Source: Vitreimonas flagellata (GTDB taxonomy: Bacteria; Pseudomonadota; Alphaproteobacteria; Caulobacterales; Aquidulcibacteraceae). Taken from it: a stretch of DNA of 64,000 nt. Below the pieces are notes generated by a model. It worked only from the letters and a program-made list of their open reading frames with translations. It was not told the origin of the DNA and did no database searches. The translations under genes and the position numbers were made by a program. The stretch spans positions 310,001 through 374,000 of the forward strand of contig NZ_SBJL01000004.1 of NCBI RefSeq assembly GCF_004634425.1, read 5' to 3'. Positions 26,439 through 35,065 of the stretch are shown here, one piece after another. Every line of letters starts with the position of its first letter. Positions within the stretch are counted from its first letter, which is position 1.

Positions 26439-27055
26439 ACGAGTGCGGCAATTTCTGCGGGCGTGTCGAATAGGTGATCTGGCGCATGCGCGCGCAGGAG
26501 AGCCGGCGTCGCATAGCCCCAAGCGACCGCGCCGCAGGCGATCTTGGCCTTTCGCGACGCCTCGATATCGCGCGTCTCATCGCCAATCGTTATGGCGTGC
26601 GCGGCGCTCACGCCAGTCCGCTTGAGCGCTTCGCGAAACTTCGAAGCCTTGCCGAACATCGACGCATTGCAGGCAAAGCGCGAGATCAATGCCGCGTTCT
26701 CCGCGCCTAAGGCGCGTCGGATCGTTATTTCAGAATTGGAACTCACGATCGCCAGCTTGGCGCCCGCGTCATGCAGCGTCCGCAACATCTCGGGCACGCC
26801 GTCGAACAGGGGCGGCGGTGGCGCCTCGTCAGCCAGTCGGCGTACATAGGTCGCGATCTGTGGCAGCCGCCACAAGCTCACGCCGACCTCGCGCATGATC
26901 GTGCGATTGTCCTTACCGCGTAACTCCTCGATCCGTTCGCGGCTGAGCTGGCGCAATCCAAACCGCGCCGCCACCTTGTTCATCGCCTCGAACATCCAAG
27001 GCCCGCTGTCGGCCAGAGTGCCGTCGAAATCGAAGATGAAGAGCTGATAGCGCAT
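26435..27055 (-). CDS. HAD-family hydrolase (phosphoglycolate phosphatase-like)
   Basis: A 206-residue haloacid-dehalogenase phosphatase. Motif I is FDFDGTLADS with the nucleophilic Asp and acid/base Asp; motif II is IVSSNS; motif III Lys lies in FGKASKF; motif IV is IGDETRDIEAS. The insert between motif I and II forms the helical cap of the subfamily I type seen in phosphoglycolate phosphatase and beta-phosphoglucomutase. Substrate unknown. It is the last gene of the ABC-AKR-tautomerase-nucleosidase-DMT-HAD operon. Confidence 0.92.
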   Translation of the reverse strand: MRYQLFIFDFDGTLADSGPWMFEAMNKVAARFGLRQLSRERIEELRGKDNRTIMREVGVSLWRLPQIATYVRRLADEAPPPPLFDGVPEMLRTLHDAGAKLAIVSSNSEITIRRALGAENAALISRFACNASMFGKASKFREALKRTGVSAAHAITIGDETRDIEASRKAKIACGAVAWGYATPALLRAHAPDHLFDTPAEIAALV

Positions 27056-27074
27056 GATGAGGCGTTGGGAATTT

Positions 27075-27551
27075 CTAATTCACAGCCGGCCGGTTCGCGG
27101 CCATCTGCGCGATGACGACGCCGACGACCATGATCGCCAAGCCCGCTGCGCGCATCAGATCGATCGGCTTATGCGGCGCGCCGAACAGGCCGAAATGGTC
27201 GATCATGGCGGAGGAGGCGATCTGGCCAGCCACCACCAGCATCACTGCATTGCCGACGCCAAAGCGCGGCGCGAGGAAAGTGACCGAGAGCAAATAAAAC
27301 GCCATGCCAAAGCCGGCGACGAGTTGCAGCGGCGTCGCGCTCTTCAGCAAGCGCCAATCGAACGCCGCGCCACCCGTAGCGATCGTGAACGCCGCCACCA
27401 TCGCAAACGCGCCGCCGACAACGATCAGCGCAGCGACTTGCGGATTGTCGAACGTCCGCCCCATTGCGCCGCTCAACGCCGCCATGATCGGGATCAGCAC
27501 GCCCGCGACGATGGAAAGTGCGGCGTAGAAGGCGAGCGTTTGCGTATTCAT
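27075..27551 (-). CDS. DMT-superfamily small membrane transporter (YdcZ/DUF606-like)
   Basis: A 158-residue integral membrane protein with five predicted transmembrane helices. The pattern GVLIPIMAALSGAMGRTF, followed by VVGGAF and the GQIASSAMIDHFGLFG motif, is that of the DUF606 (YdcZ) half-size drug/metabolite transporters. The start ATG at 27551 overlaps the end of the nucleosidase-like gene by 4 nt. The substrate is unknown. Confidence 0.88.
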   Translation of the reverse strand: MNTQTLAFYAALSIVAGVLIPIMAALSGAMGRTFDNPQVAALIVVGGAFAMVAAFTIATGGAAFDWRLLKSATPLQLVAGFGMAFYLLSVTFLAPRFGVGNAVMLVVAGQIASSAMIDHFGLFGAPHKPIDLMRAAGLAIMVVGVVIAQMAANRPAVN

Positions 27552-28132
27552 GTTGCGCAATAATCCTTGAGCAGCGGCGCGAACGCGTGCGGCGCGTCCG
27601 TCACGTGCTTTTGCCAATCTTGGTGAGAGGCGTCATCGGCGCCATCGGTGACGAATTTCACACACGCGAACGCTATGCCCTCAAGCGCGCAGACCTTCGC
27701 GTAGGCGTAAGCTTCCATATCGACCAGCCCGCACGGAATGGGCGATTGCCCCTGCAGGAATGAATCGCCGGCGCCGCATGTTGCGCTCGCCAAATGAGGG
27801 AAGCGTCGCCGCATTTCGAGCGTCGCGGGCACGTCTTCAAACGGCGTCGCGCCTAGCGCAAAGCCAAGCCCCGTCACGTCCATATCACGCTGTGCGAAGC
27901 GATCAGCTTCCACCAACACGCCGCGTGCGAATTCATGGCTTCCAGCAGAGCCGAGATTGAGCACGTAGGGATAAGTTACCTCGCGCACCTTTGCGTCCGT
28001 CAGCGCTTTCATCAGGCCGTAGGCGGCGTTGATCTTGCCGAGCCCGGTGTAAACGACGTCAAAGCCGGCGGCTTCGATCAATCCTTCGCTTTCAACCGCG
28101 AGCGCCATCGCGATCAGCGGGCGCGGGTTCAT
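27548..28132 (-). CDS. nucleoside phosphorylase/nucleosidase superfamily protein
   Basis: A 194-residue PNP/UDP-phosphorylase-fold protein. Visible are YTGLGKINAAYG, NLGSAGSHEF, the purine/ribose segment VDMEAYAYAKVC (with the conserved Met-Glu) and KFVTDGADDASHQDW with the catalytic Asp. The order fits 5'-methylthioadenosine/S-adenosylhomocysteine nucleosidase-like proteins, but it is short of the usual ~230 residues, so the specific nucleoside is uncertain. It overlaps both neighbours by 4 nt. Confidence 0.85.
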   Translation of the reverse strand: MNPRPLIAMALAVESEGLIEAAGFDVVYTGLGKINAAYGLMKALTDAKVREVTYPYVLNLGSAGSHEFARGVLVEADRFAQRDMDVTGLGFALGATPFEDVPATLEMRRRFPHLASATCGAGDSFLQGQSPIPCGLVDMEAYAYAKVCALEGIAFACVKFVTDGADDASHQDWQKHVTDAPHAFAPLLKDYCAT

Positions 28133-28335
28133 CGCGACGCTTTAGCATTGCGTGCGGTGACCGTTTCGCCACCCACGCCCCAATTGTCGGTCTCGACTTC
28201 ATCGATCACGACGACAGTGGTGGCGGGGTTCTTGTTGAGCACGCGCTGCAGCAATTCTGTCGCGCCCTTGATCAGCTCGGCCTTTTGCTCGGCCGTCGCG
28301 CCAGTCTTGGTGATCTTTATGTTGACGTAAGGCAT
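28129..28335 (-). CDS. 4-oxalocrotonate tautomerase family protein
   Basis: A 68-residue tautomerase subunit. After Met removal Pro1 is the catalytic base (MPYVNIKITKTG). The conserved helix TAEQKAELIKGATELL and the later VVVIDEVETDNWGVGGE with the active-site Trp match 4-OT enzymes that tautomerise 2-hydroxy acids. It probably oligomerises to a hexamer. It lies 7 nt downstream of the aldo/keto reductase and overlaps the nucleosidase-like gene by 4 nt. Confidence 0.9.
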   Translation of the reverse strand: MPYVNIKITKTGATAEQKAELIKGATELLQRVLNKNPATTVVVIDEVETDNWGVGGETVTARNAKASR

Positions 28336-28342
28336 ATCATCC

Positions 28343-29326
28343 TCAGGTGTGACCGGAAATTTCGTGCGGCACGTAGGGCTCTTCGAGCCGCTTAATCTCT
28401 TCGGCGCTGAGCGTGACGTCGAGAGCGGCGATCGAATCTTCTAATTGCGCAGGCTTCGTTGCGCCGACGATCGGCGCGGTGATTCCCGGCTTCGCCAACA
28501 ACCACGCGAGCGCGATTTGCGCGCGCCGCAGGCCGCGTGCTTCGGCAATCTCACCAACGCGATCGATCACTTGTTTATCGCTCTCGACCGTCTTGCGATA
28601 AAGGAACGTACCGAACTTGTCGGTCTCGCTGCGTTCGGTCGTGTCGCCGTAAGGACGTGTCAGCCGCCCACGCGCGAGCGGCGACCACGGGATGACGCCA
28701 ATGCCTTGGTCGATGCAGAGCGGCAGCATTTCGCGCTCTTCTTCGCGATAGAGCAGGTTCACGTGGTTCTGCATCGAGATGAAGCGCGCCCAACCATTGG
28801 CGCTTTGCAGCGCCAGCGCTTGCATGAATTGCCAAGCGAACATGGAGGAGGCGCCGATATAGCGCGCTTTGCCGGCCTTCACGACATCGTTCAACGCTTC
28901 CAGCGTCTCCTCGATCGGCGTTTCGGGATCGAGGCGATGAATTTGGTAGAGGTCGATATAATCTGTGCCGAGGCGGCGTAGGCTGTGATCGATCTCGGTG
29001 AAGATGGCTTTGCGCGACAGGCCTTTGCCGTTCGGATCGCCGGGACGCATCTCGCCATGCACTTTCGTGGCGATCACCACTTCTTCGCGCTTGGCGTATT
29101 TCTTCACGGCGCGGCCGAGAAATTCCTCACTCGTACCGAATGAATAGACGTTGGCGGTGTCGAAGAAATTGATGCCGGCTTCAAAGGCGAGCTTGTAGAA
29201 GGGCTGCGACGCCTCTTCGTTCAGCGCCCAGGGATGCCCGCCGCCCGCGCCGTCCGCGTACGCCATCGTACCGAGGCAGATGCGCGAAACTTTGAGGCCA
29301 CTCTTGCCGAGATTGACGTATTTCAT
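28343..29326 (-). CDS. aldo/keto reductase
   Basis: A 327-residue NADPH-dependent TIM-barrel oxidoreductase. It shows FFDTANVYSFGTSEEFLGRA with the catalytic Asp and Tyr, VIATKVHG with the catalytic Lys, and DYIDLYQIHRLDPETP with the catalytic His. The C-terminal cofactor segment includes PIVGATKPAQLEDSIAAL. The sequence type resembles the YhdN/IolS (AKR11-like) group. Carbonyl substrate unknown. The start overlaps the end of the ABC ATPase gene by 4 nt. Confidence 0.95.
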   Translation of the reverse strand: MKYVNLGKSGLKVSRICLGTMAYADGAGGGHPWALNEEASQPFYKLAFEAGINFFDTANVYSFGTSEEFLGRAVKKYAKREEVVIATKVHGEMRPGDPNGKGLSRKAIFTEIDHSLRRLGTDYIDLYQIHRLDPETPIEETLEALNDVVKAGKARYIGASSMFAWQFMQALALQSANGWARFISMQNHVNLLYREEEREMLPLCIDQGIGVIPWSPLARGRLTRPYGDTTERSETDKFGTFLYRKTVESDKQVIDRVGEIAEARGLRRAQIALAWLLAKPGITAPIVGATKPAQLEDSIAALDVTLSAEEIKRLEEPYVPHEISGHT

Positions 29327-30300
29327 GCTGTTAGCTCCACGAACACGTCTTCGAGATCCGGTTCTTCGATCGAGAGATCTTTGATCGCGATGCCGGCTTT
29401 GCGCACGCGGTCGAGCATTTCTTCCACAGAATGGGCGCCGGTGCTGTAGGTCACGGCCAGCGCACCGCTCGGGCGCATGGCAAACGTGACGTCTTCAAAG
29501 CCCGTGATCGGCAGCGCGATCGCCTCGCGCGGCGTGACCACCAGCGTCTTCCGATCCAGCCGCGAGATCAGCTTGTGCGTCGGCTCGCAGGCGATGACGT
29601 TGCCGTGGTTGATGATGGCGATCGTATCGCAGAGCTCCTGGGCTTCTTCGAGATAGTGCGTGGTCAACACGATGGTCACGCCGCTGGCGTGCAACGAACG
29701 CACGTATTCCCAAAGCTGGCGACGCAGATCGACGTCAACGCCGGCGGTCGGCTCATCCAGCACCAGCACCGGCGGCGCATGCACCATCGCCTTCGCCACC
29801 AGCAGGCGCCGCTTCATGCCGCCGGACAAAGTGCGCGCATACGCGTCGCGCTTTTCCCAAAGCCCGACGGCCTTCAGAATCTCTTCCGTGCGCCGCTCAC
29901 TCTTGGGCACGCCGTAATAGCCGGCCTGAATCTCCAGCGCCTCGGCGGGGGAGAAGAACGGGTCCATGTTCAATTCTTGCGGAACGATGCCGATGGCGCC
30001 GCGCGCATTCATCGGATCGGCTTCGATGTCATGGCCCCAGATCGAGGCCGCGCCGCCCGACTTCTTCACCAGCCCGCCCAGGATGTTGATGAAGGTCGAC
30101 TTCCCGGCGCCGTTCGGCCCCAGCAGGCCGAAGAACGAGCCGCGCGGTATGGCCAGATCGACGGCCTTCAAAGCGTGGGTCGGTTTGCCCTTACCCTGGG
30201 CCCCGTAGGTTTTATCGAGGCCGCGCGCTTCGATAGCGTATTCGGGCGGCGTTGAGGGTGCGAGCATGTGTGCTTGTGTGCCTTGGCCGGGAGGTCGCAT
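29323..30300 (-). CDS. ABC transporter ATP-binding protein (ABC-2 type)
   Basis: A 325-residue ATPase with Walker A GPNGAGKST, signature LSGGMKRRLLVAK, Walker B VLVLDEPTAGVD and the H-loop LTTHYLEEAQ. The length, LSGGMKRR signature and C-terminal ~80-residue extension (TLVVTPREAIAL..., DVFVELTA) are those of ABC-2 export/resistance ATPases. No permease gene lies beside it: its operon partners are metabolic enzymes, so the permease must be elsewhere. An internal ATG at 30267 is an alternative start. Divergent from the zinc-finger gene. Confidence 0.93.
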   Translation of the reverse strand: MRPPGQGTQAHMLAPSTPPEYAIEARGLDKTYGAQGKGKPTHALKAVDLAIPRGSFFGLLGPNGAGKSTFINILGGLVKKSGGAASIWGHDIEADPMNARGAIGIVPQELNMDPFFSPAEALEIQAGYYGVPKSERRTEEILKAVGLWEKRDAYARTLSGGMKRRLLVAKAMVHAPPVLVLDEPTAGVDVDLRRQLWEYVRSLHASGVTIVLTTHYLEEAQELCDTIAIINHGNVIACEPTHKLISRLDRKTLVVTPREAIALPITGFEDVTFAMRPSGALAVTYSTGAHSVEEMLDRVRKAGIAIKDLSIEEPDLEDVFVELTA

Positions 30301-30366
30301 TGCGCGGACGCGCGATGCGCTCTAGGTACGTGCCCCGGTAATCCGCTTCAACCCGCCGGCCGATAA

Positions 30367-30597
30367 ATGAGTAAGCTCCAGCATAATCCGCGCACCGATT
30401 CCGCGACACCCGGCGACCCGGATGCGCTACCCGCGCCGGAAGTGATCACGGTCACCTCGAAGCGCGTGAAGTGCGATGGCGGCGGCGGCGCGCTCGGCCA
30501 CCCGGTCGTGTTCTACGACATGGGCGAAGAGCATTTCGTCGAATGCCTCTATTGCGACCGCCGCTTTGTCCTGGCCGACGGCGCTGACGGTCACTGA
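30367..30597 (+). CDS. NDUFS6-like zinc-finger domain protein
   Basis: A 76-residue protein whose C-terminal half has the CHCC zinc finger: RVKCDGGGGALGHPVVFYDM followed by VECLYCDRRF. This matches the bacterial relatives of the NDUFS6 subunit of complex I, a small protein common in alphaproteobacteria and thought to associate with NADH dehydrogenase. The N-terminal ~25 residues are disordered. It overlaps the 3' end of the convergent DUF3857 gene by 7 nt. Confidence 0.92.
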   Translation: MSKLQHNPRTDSATPGDPDALPAPEVITVTSKRVKCDGGGGALGHPVVFYDMGEEHFVECLYCDRRFVLADGADGH

Positions 30598-32585
30598 CGA
30601 CTGACAAACGAGTAGAGCACGATGATGCCGGCGATGAGCCAGCCGATCAGCGTCCAGACACTGAGCTTGTTGCCGGCTTTCAGATCGGTTTCGGTCACGA
30701 CCAATTCATTGTTGCTGAGATTGGCGACAACTTTGCGGTAAGCCTCGGCTTCCTTTGCCGGCAGCGTCAGCGCTTTGATGTCGAGCACCTGGTCGATCAC
30801 CAGGAGCTTGCCGCCGTCCTTCACCTTCATCTCGTCCGAGTGCAGCAGCGTTGACGCGCGCTGATCGCGCGTCCAGCCGCCCTCATGTTGCTTCATCGTC
30901 CGCACTTCGACATGGCGCGTGCGTTTGCCGGGCTGGCCCAGATAAATCGGATATTTGCGATCGCCTGGATCGAGCGGCAGCAGCGAGCCGGCGATAGCGA
31001 GATCACGCGTCGCGAAATTGTGCGCCGCAGGCCCTGCCGGCGTCCAAGCGTCGTGGATGTCGTACACTTCGCGCACGGTGAAGGTGTTGTTGACGACATC
31101 GTCTTCGATGATGTCTTGGCTGACGACTTGCGCCTTCGGCCAGGTGCGCTGCACGTCTTCGGCATAGGCCTTGAACACGCTCACAGCGCCTTCACGCGCG
31201 AATTGCTCGCGGATCGCTTCGGCGCGCGCGTCGCGATAAATCGTCTTCCACTCGTAGCGCACGGGTTCGTCGAACGCACGCAGCTGCACGTTCTCGTAGG
31301 ATTCCACGAGGTGCGGCAGGTTCGGATCGGGCATGCGCTCCAGCGCCGTCACGCCCGCACGCATCGGCAGCGCCCAGCCGAAATAGCATTGCGTGAGCTT
31401 GTCGAGCGGGCTCGCTTGCACTTGGCGCGTCGCGTCGAGCCAATACACTTTTTTGCCGATCGCCAAGCGCACAACGCAATGGTCGAACATTTGCGCGGAG
31501 GGGAGGCGCTCATCCAGCGCGTAGCCGTCGAACGTGTTGACGAGCGCAGGGCAGGCGTCGAGGCCCAAGCGCAACGCCATTTGCGTGAAGAGCTTCGATT
31601 TGTCCTTGCAATCGCCGTAACGCGCTGCGCACACGTCGGCGAGTGAGCGCGGCGTGTAGCCGCCTTCGCCCATCGAGATCGCGAGATAACGCACCGCACC
31701 CTGCGCAAAGCGCAGCACGGCCGCCGCACGACCTTCCGGCGTGGTCTCCGTCGCTTGGATGCGCGCGATTTCCTGCTCGACCTCGTCCGGCAGCGGGCCT
31801 TCATGCGCGTAAAGCGGGGTGAAGGCATCTGCGACCTCGGCCCAATCGCGCCATTCCGAGAGCTGCAGCGCCGCCGTCTGGATTGTCCAAGGCGGCGTCA
31901 GCGCTTCGCCGCGAATGCCTGGCCGCTCGAGCATGCGCCAGCGGCGATCGATTACGCCGTCCGCTTCGGTCTGCTCGCCGACCGGCGCGTTGTTGAACGC
32001 GCGTTCGAACACCACGCGATCCTTCGGCGTGCGCTGGCGCAGCCGCACTTCAACGATGCCCACGCCCCACTCCAGGCCAATGAAGGCGCCGTGCTTGCCC
32101 AGCAGCGACTTGCGTTGGCCGAACAGCGTGTAAGAGGTTTCCACCACGTCGCCCTGGCGGACGTCGGGAATGGTGAAATGCACCGTGAGGCGGCCGTCGA
32201 ACTGTAGCCGCTCCATGTTGCGCTCGCGGCGCAGCACTTCGAAGAAGGCGGTGGCGGTATGCTCAATGCGTTGGCCGCCGCGGATTACCGCGATCGAGTG
32301 TACATCGACGCGCTCAAACGCTGGATCGAAATTGACGCTGAATTGCGCCACGCGCTCGGCGCCCGCAGGCGCGGTCACCAATTCGGCGCGGCGATAAAAC
32401 CAGGCGCGATCCTCGCCCGCCAGGTCGATCTGGGAATCGTCCAAGAGGACGCAAACGCCTTGCGCGATGAAATGCGGGTTAGCGGTCTGCGGCACCGTAT
32501 AGGGCGCGAGGTCCACCCAATCCGCCGGCGGCGCCACCCGTGCGCCGGGCGTGATTTCCCGGTAGCCAATTGTTTGTTGATCCAT
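30591..32585 (-). CDS. DUF3857 and transglutaminase-domain membrane protein
   Basis: A 664-residue protein. The N-terminal ~220 residues are a beta-rich DUF3857 domain (RAELVTAPAGAERVAQFSVNFDPAFERVDVHSI...), followed by a transglutaminase-like core. The catalytic Cys is in YGDCKDKSKLF, the His in MFDHCVVRLA and the Asp in WLDATRQ. A C-terminal helix (SVWTLIGWLIAGIIVLYSFV) anchors it in the membrane, with most of the protein in the periplasm or cytosol depending on orientation. No signal peptide is seen. The ATG follows GAGGTGGGG. Function is unproven; the fold suggests a cysteine hydrolase or peptide crosslinker. Confidence 0.88.
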   Translation of the reverse strand: MDQQTIGYREITPGARVAPPADWVDLAPYTVPQTANPHFIAQGVCVLLDDSQIDLAGEDRAWFYRRAELVTAPAGAERVAQFSVNFDPAFERVDVHSIAVIRGGQRIEHTATAFFEVLRRERNMERLQFDGRLTVHFTIPDVRQGDVVETSYTLFGQRKSLLGKHGAFIGLEWGVGIVEVRLRQRTPKDRVVFERAFNNAPVGEQTEADGVIDRRWRMLERPGIRGEALTPPWTIQTAALQLSEWRDWAEVADAFTPLYAHEGPLPDEVEQEIARIQATETTPEGRAAAVLRFAQGAVRYLAISMGEGGYTPRSLADVCAARYGDCKDKSKLFTQMALRLGLDACPALVNTFDGYALDERLPSAQMFDHCVVRLAIGKKVYWLDATRQVQASPLDKLTQCYFGWALPMRAGVTALERMPDPNLPHLVESYENVQLRAFDEPVRYEWKTIYRDARAEAIREQFAREGAVSVFKAYAEDVQRTWPKAQVVSQDIIEDDVVNNTFTVREVYDIHDAWTPAGPAAHNFATRDLAIAGSLLPLDPGDRKYPIYLGQPGKRTRHVEVRTMKQHEGGWTRDQRASTLLHSDEMKVKDGGKLLVIDQVLDIKALTLPAKEAEAYRKVVANLSNNELVVTETDLKAGNKLSVWTLIGWLIAGIIVLYSFVSRQ

Positions 32586-32731
32586 TCCCCACCTCGGCTA
32601 CCGGCTTAGCCCGGCCCCGAAAGCCGGACAACGTGCGCGGGCGGCGGAACATGAAGAAAAAGCTAGTGTCCGAATTTGGCGGGCGCCCGCGGCGCGTCAT
32701 CCCTATGTGAGCGGCAGAGGAGACGCCCCAC

Positions 32732-33532
32732 ATGAGCCAAGCTCAAGCCGCCGCTTTCCACGCCCTGCACCAAGACTTTCTCGTGTTGCCCAATGCCTGG
32801 GATGCAGCGTCCGCGCGGCTCACGCAGGAGCACGGCGCTAAAGCCATCGCCACATCGAGCGCCGCCGTCGCCTGGGCGCACGGCTATGCGGACGGCAATC
32901 GTTTCCCGATCGCTAAGCTCGTCACCGTGATCGAGGACATCGCCCGGAGCGTCAGCGTGCCGATCAGCACCGACGCCGAAGGCGGCTATACCGACGATCC
33001 AAAGCACGTCGCCGAAAACGTCACGGCGCTGATCAACGCCGGCGCGGTCGGTATCAATCTCGAAGACGGCGCGGCCGCGCATGATCTGCACGTGCGCAAA
33101 ATCGAAGCCGCGCGCGAAGCGGCGGTGCGGGCGGGTATCGATCTTTATATCAATGCGCGGACGGACGTGTACTTGAAGCAGCTCGTGCCCGCCAAGCAAG
33201 CGGTTGAGGAAACCCTGCGCCGCGCTGCCGCGCTCAAGAACGCCGGCGCCAGCGGTCTGTTCGCGCCCGGCGTGGTGATTGAAAGCGAGATCGCGACCAT
33301 CGCTGAACGCTGCGGCATGCTGCTTAACGTCATCGCGTGGCCTCGCTTGCCGGACGCCGCCAAGCTCAAAGCGCTCGGCGTGAAGCGCCTGAGCGCTGGC
33401 ACCTCGACCTTCGCCGCTGCGATGGAAGGTCTGCGCGCTGCTACGGTCGATTTCCTAGCGTCAGGCTCGTCCGAAACGCTCTGGCCGCGCCGGGGCGAGC
33501 AGCTCAACTACAACAAACTGTTCGGCGCCTAG
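32732..33532 (+). CDS. isocitrate lyase/PEP mutase superfamily protein
   Basis: A 266-residue (beta/alpha)8 enzyme of the PEP mutase/isocitrate lyase superfamily. Characteristic segments are LPNAWDAASARLTQEHGAKAIATSS, PISTDAEGGYTDDP (metal/catalytic loop), INLEDGAA and INARTDVYL. The catalytic cysteine loop of true isocitrate lyases (KKCGH) is absent, which fits carboxyphosphonoenolpyruvate phosphonomutase-like or oxaloacetate-decarboxylase-like members. Substrate unknown. Divergent from the DUF3857 gene. Confidence 0.9.
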   Translation: MSQAQAAAFHALHQDFLVLPNAWDAASARLTQEHGAKAIATSSAAVAWAHGYADGNRFPIAKLVTVIEDIARSVSVPISTDAEGGYTDDPKHVAENVTALINAGAVGINLEDGAAAHDLHVRKIEAAREAAVRAGIDLYINARTDVYLKQLVPAKQAVEETLRRAAALKNAGASGLFAPGVVIESEIATIAERCGMLLNVIAWPRLPDAAKLKALGVKRLSAGTSTFAAAMEGLRAATVDFLASGSSETLWPRRGEQLNYNKLFGA

Positions 33533-33578
33533 CTCGGCCTTGACGCGCGGGGCGGCGGCGCGCACCAAAGCCGCGCTC

Positions 33579-34481
33579 ATGACAGCCGCGCGCGTCACAC
33601 TCTCTGGAAACATGCGGGGCGTGTTGTGGATGCTGGCGTCCGCGGCCTGCTTCACGATCATGACCGCCTGCATCAAGCATCTGGCGCAGCAGGGCTACGC
33701 CGAGTCGCAGATGGTGTTCTTCCGCTGCGCCGCTGGTGTCGTGTTGCTCTTGCCGGCGGTGCTCCGCTCGGGGCCGAGCGCTTGGGCGACGCCCCGGCCT
33801 TGGGTGATGGCGCGGCGCTGCATCGGCTCAGCCATCGGCGTGCTGCTGGCGTTTTACGCCTTCGCCAATCTACCGCTCGCCACCGCGCAATCGCTCTCAT
33901 TCGCACGCGCGCTCTTTGTCGTCCTGCTGGCGATGCTCTTGTTGGGCGAAAAGGTAGGGCCGTGGCGCCAAGGCGCGCTCATTGTCGGTTTCATCGGCGT
34001 GCTGGTGATGACGCGGCCGACGGAGATGCAATTCACTCTAGCCTCACTCGCCGCGCTCACATCGGCGCTGCTGATGGCCTATTCGGTCGTCACCATCAAA
34101 GACTTGTCGCGCGATCATTCGACATTATCGCTCGTGCTCTGGATGAATGCAGCCACGACCGTGCTCGGACTGCCGCTGGCATTGTTCGGTTGGACAATGC
34201 CCGGCTGGGGCGATGCGGGCATCTTTCTTTTGCTCGCCGTGTCCGGCGTTTTGGCGCAAACCTGCTTTACGCGCGGGCTCACTGCGGGCGACGCCTCGCT
34301 CATGGCCTTGATGGACTACACCCGCCTGCCGATGGCCGCCTTGTCGGGCTTGCTCATCTTCCACGAATTGCTCGACATCTGGACCATCGTTGGCGCCGCC
34401 ATCGTCATCGGCTCGACGCTTTTCATCACCATCCGCGAATCCATGCTCGCCAAGAAACGCGCCCCGCCGCTGCCGGACTAG
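33579..34481 (+). CDS. EamA/DMT family transporter
   Basis: A ~300-residue drug/metabolite transporter with two EamA domains and ten predicted transmembrane helices. Each domain shows the expected signature (GVLLAFYAFANLPLATAQSLSFARALFVVLLAML and QTCFTRGLTAGDASLMALMDYTRLPMAALSGLLIF). Such proteins export or import small metabolites. The start is ambiguous: ATG 33579 or ATG 33612 (with GGAAAC before it); a TTG at 33540 is less likely. Substrate unknown. Confidence 0.9.
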   Translation: MTAARVTLSGNMRGVLWMLASAACFTIMTACIKHLAQQGYAESQMVFFRCAAGVVLLLPAVLRSGPSAWATPRPWVMARRCIGSAIGVLLAFYAFANLPLATAQSLSFARALFVVLLAMLLLGEKVGPWRQGALIVGFIGVLVMTRPTEMQFTLASLAALTSALLMAYSVVTIKDLSRDHSTLSLVLWMNAATTVLGLPLALFGWTMPGWGDAGIFLLLAVSGVLAQTCFTRGLTAGDASLMALMDYTRLPMAALSGLLIFHELLDIWTIVGAAIVIGSTLFITIRESMLAKKRAPPLPD

Positions 34482-34549
34482 AGACGATCCGAAACCGGCA
34501 TTAAGCTCATGAGAGGTGGTCCTGGGTTGTCCGAATCTGCATTGCCGCC

Positions 34550-34897
34550 TTGGCTTTGACAGGCGCGATTGTCTTCATGTCGGCCTCTGTGCTTTGGCTC
34601 GCGGCGCGGCCAGTTTTGGAACAATCCGATGCAAATTACGCGGCTTTGCCTGCGAGCGCGCAATGTAGCGCACACGAGCCGTATCCGCCTGGCTATTCAG
34701 GATCGCCTTGGGCGATACAGGATCAGCACGATATTGAACTCTCTGTTTATCGAGATTCTTGCGAAGGGGCCGGCTTGGACGCTGGCTGCTACTACATGAG
34801 TGGCGGCACGCGCTGGTTTGGCTTTTTGGCCTATCGCAGCCCTATCTTTCGCAATGTGAGATGCGCGCGCTCAATCTGCATGGTGATACGCCTCTGA
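34550..34897 (+). CDS. hypothetical membrane-anchored protein, possibly frameshifted
   Basis: A short coding candidate with an N-terminal hydrophobic helix (ALTGAIVFMSASVLWLAA) followed by a Cys-containing exported-looking segment (PASAQCSAHEPYPPGYSG, DSCEGAGLDAGCYYMSGG). The frame is open from 34505; TTG 34550 and ATG 34577 are possible starts. It ends at 34897, but the other frame from ATG 34861 stays open to 35061 and gives credible protein (LNLHGDTPLSAALRYPDREPGS). A single-base shift near 34860 would join the two. Composition here is more AT-rich than the flanks. No family recognised. Confidence 0.35.
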   Translation: MALTGAIVFMSASVLWLAARPVLEQSDANYAALPASAQCSAHEPYPPGYSGSPWAIQDQHDIELSVYRDSCEGAGLDAGCYYMSGGTRWFGFLAYRSPIFRNVRCARSICMVIRL

Positions 34898-35065
34898 GCG
34901 CCGCGCTGCGGTATCCAGATCGCGAGCCGGGCTCGCTTAGCGCGGCCGAGCTGACCTGTGTCGCGCTCGCCGCGCGCGCTGACGTTCGCACGGTCTGCCG
35001 TCTCGATGCGACGTGCTGCGCCGATTCAGGGGTGGCTCAAACACGGGAAATGCCTAGATAGGGGC

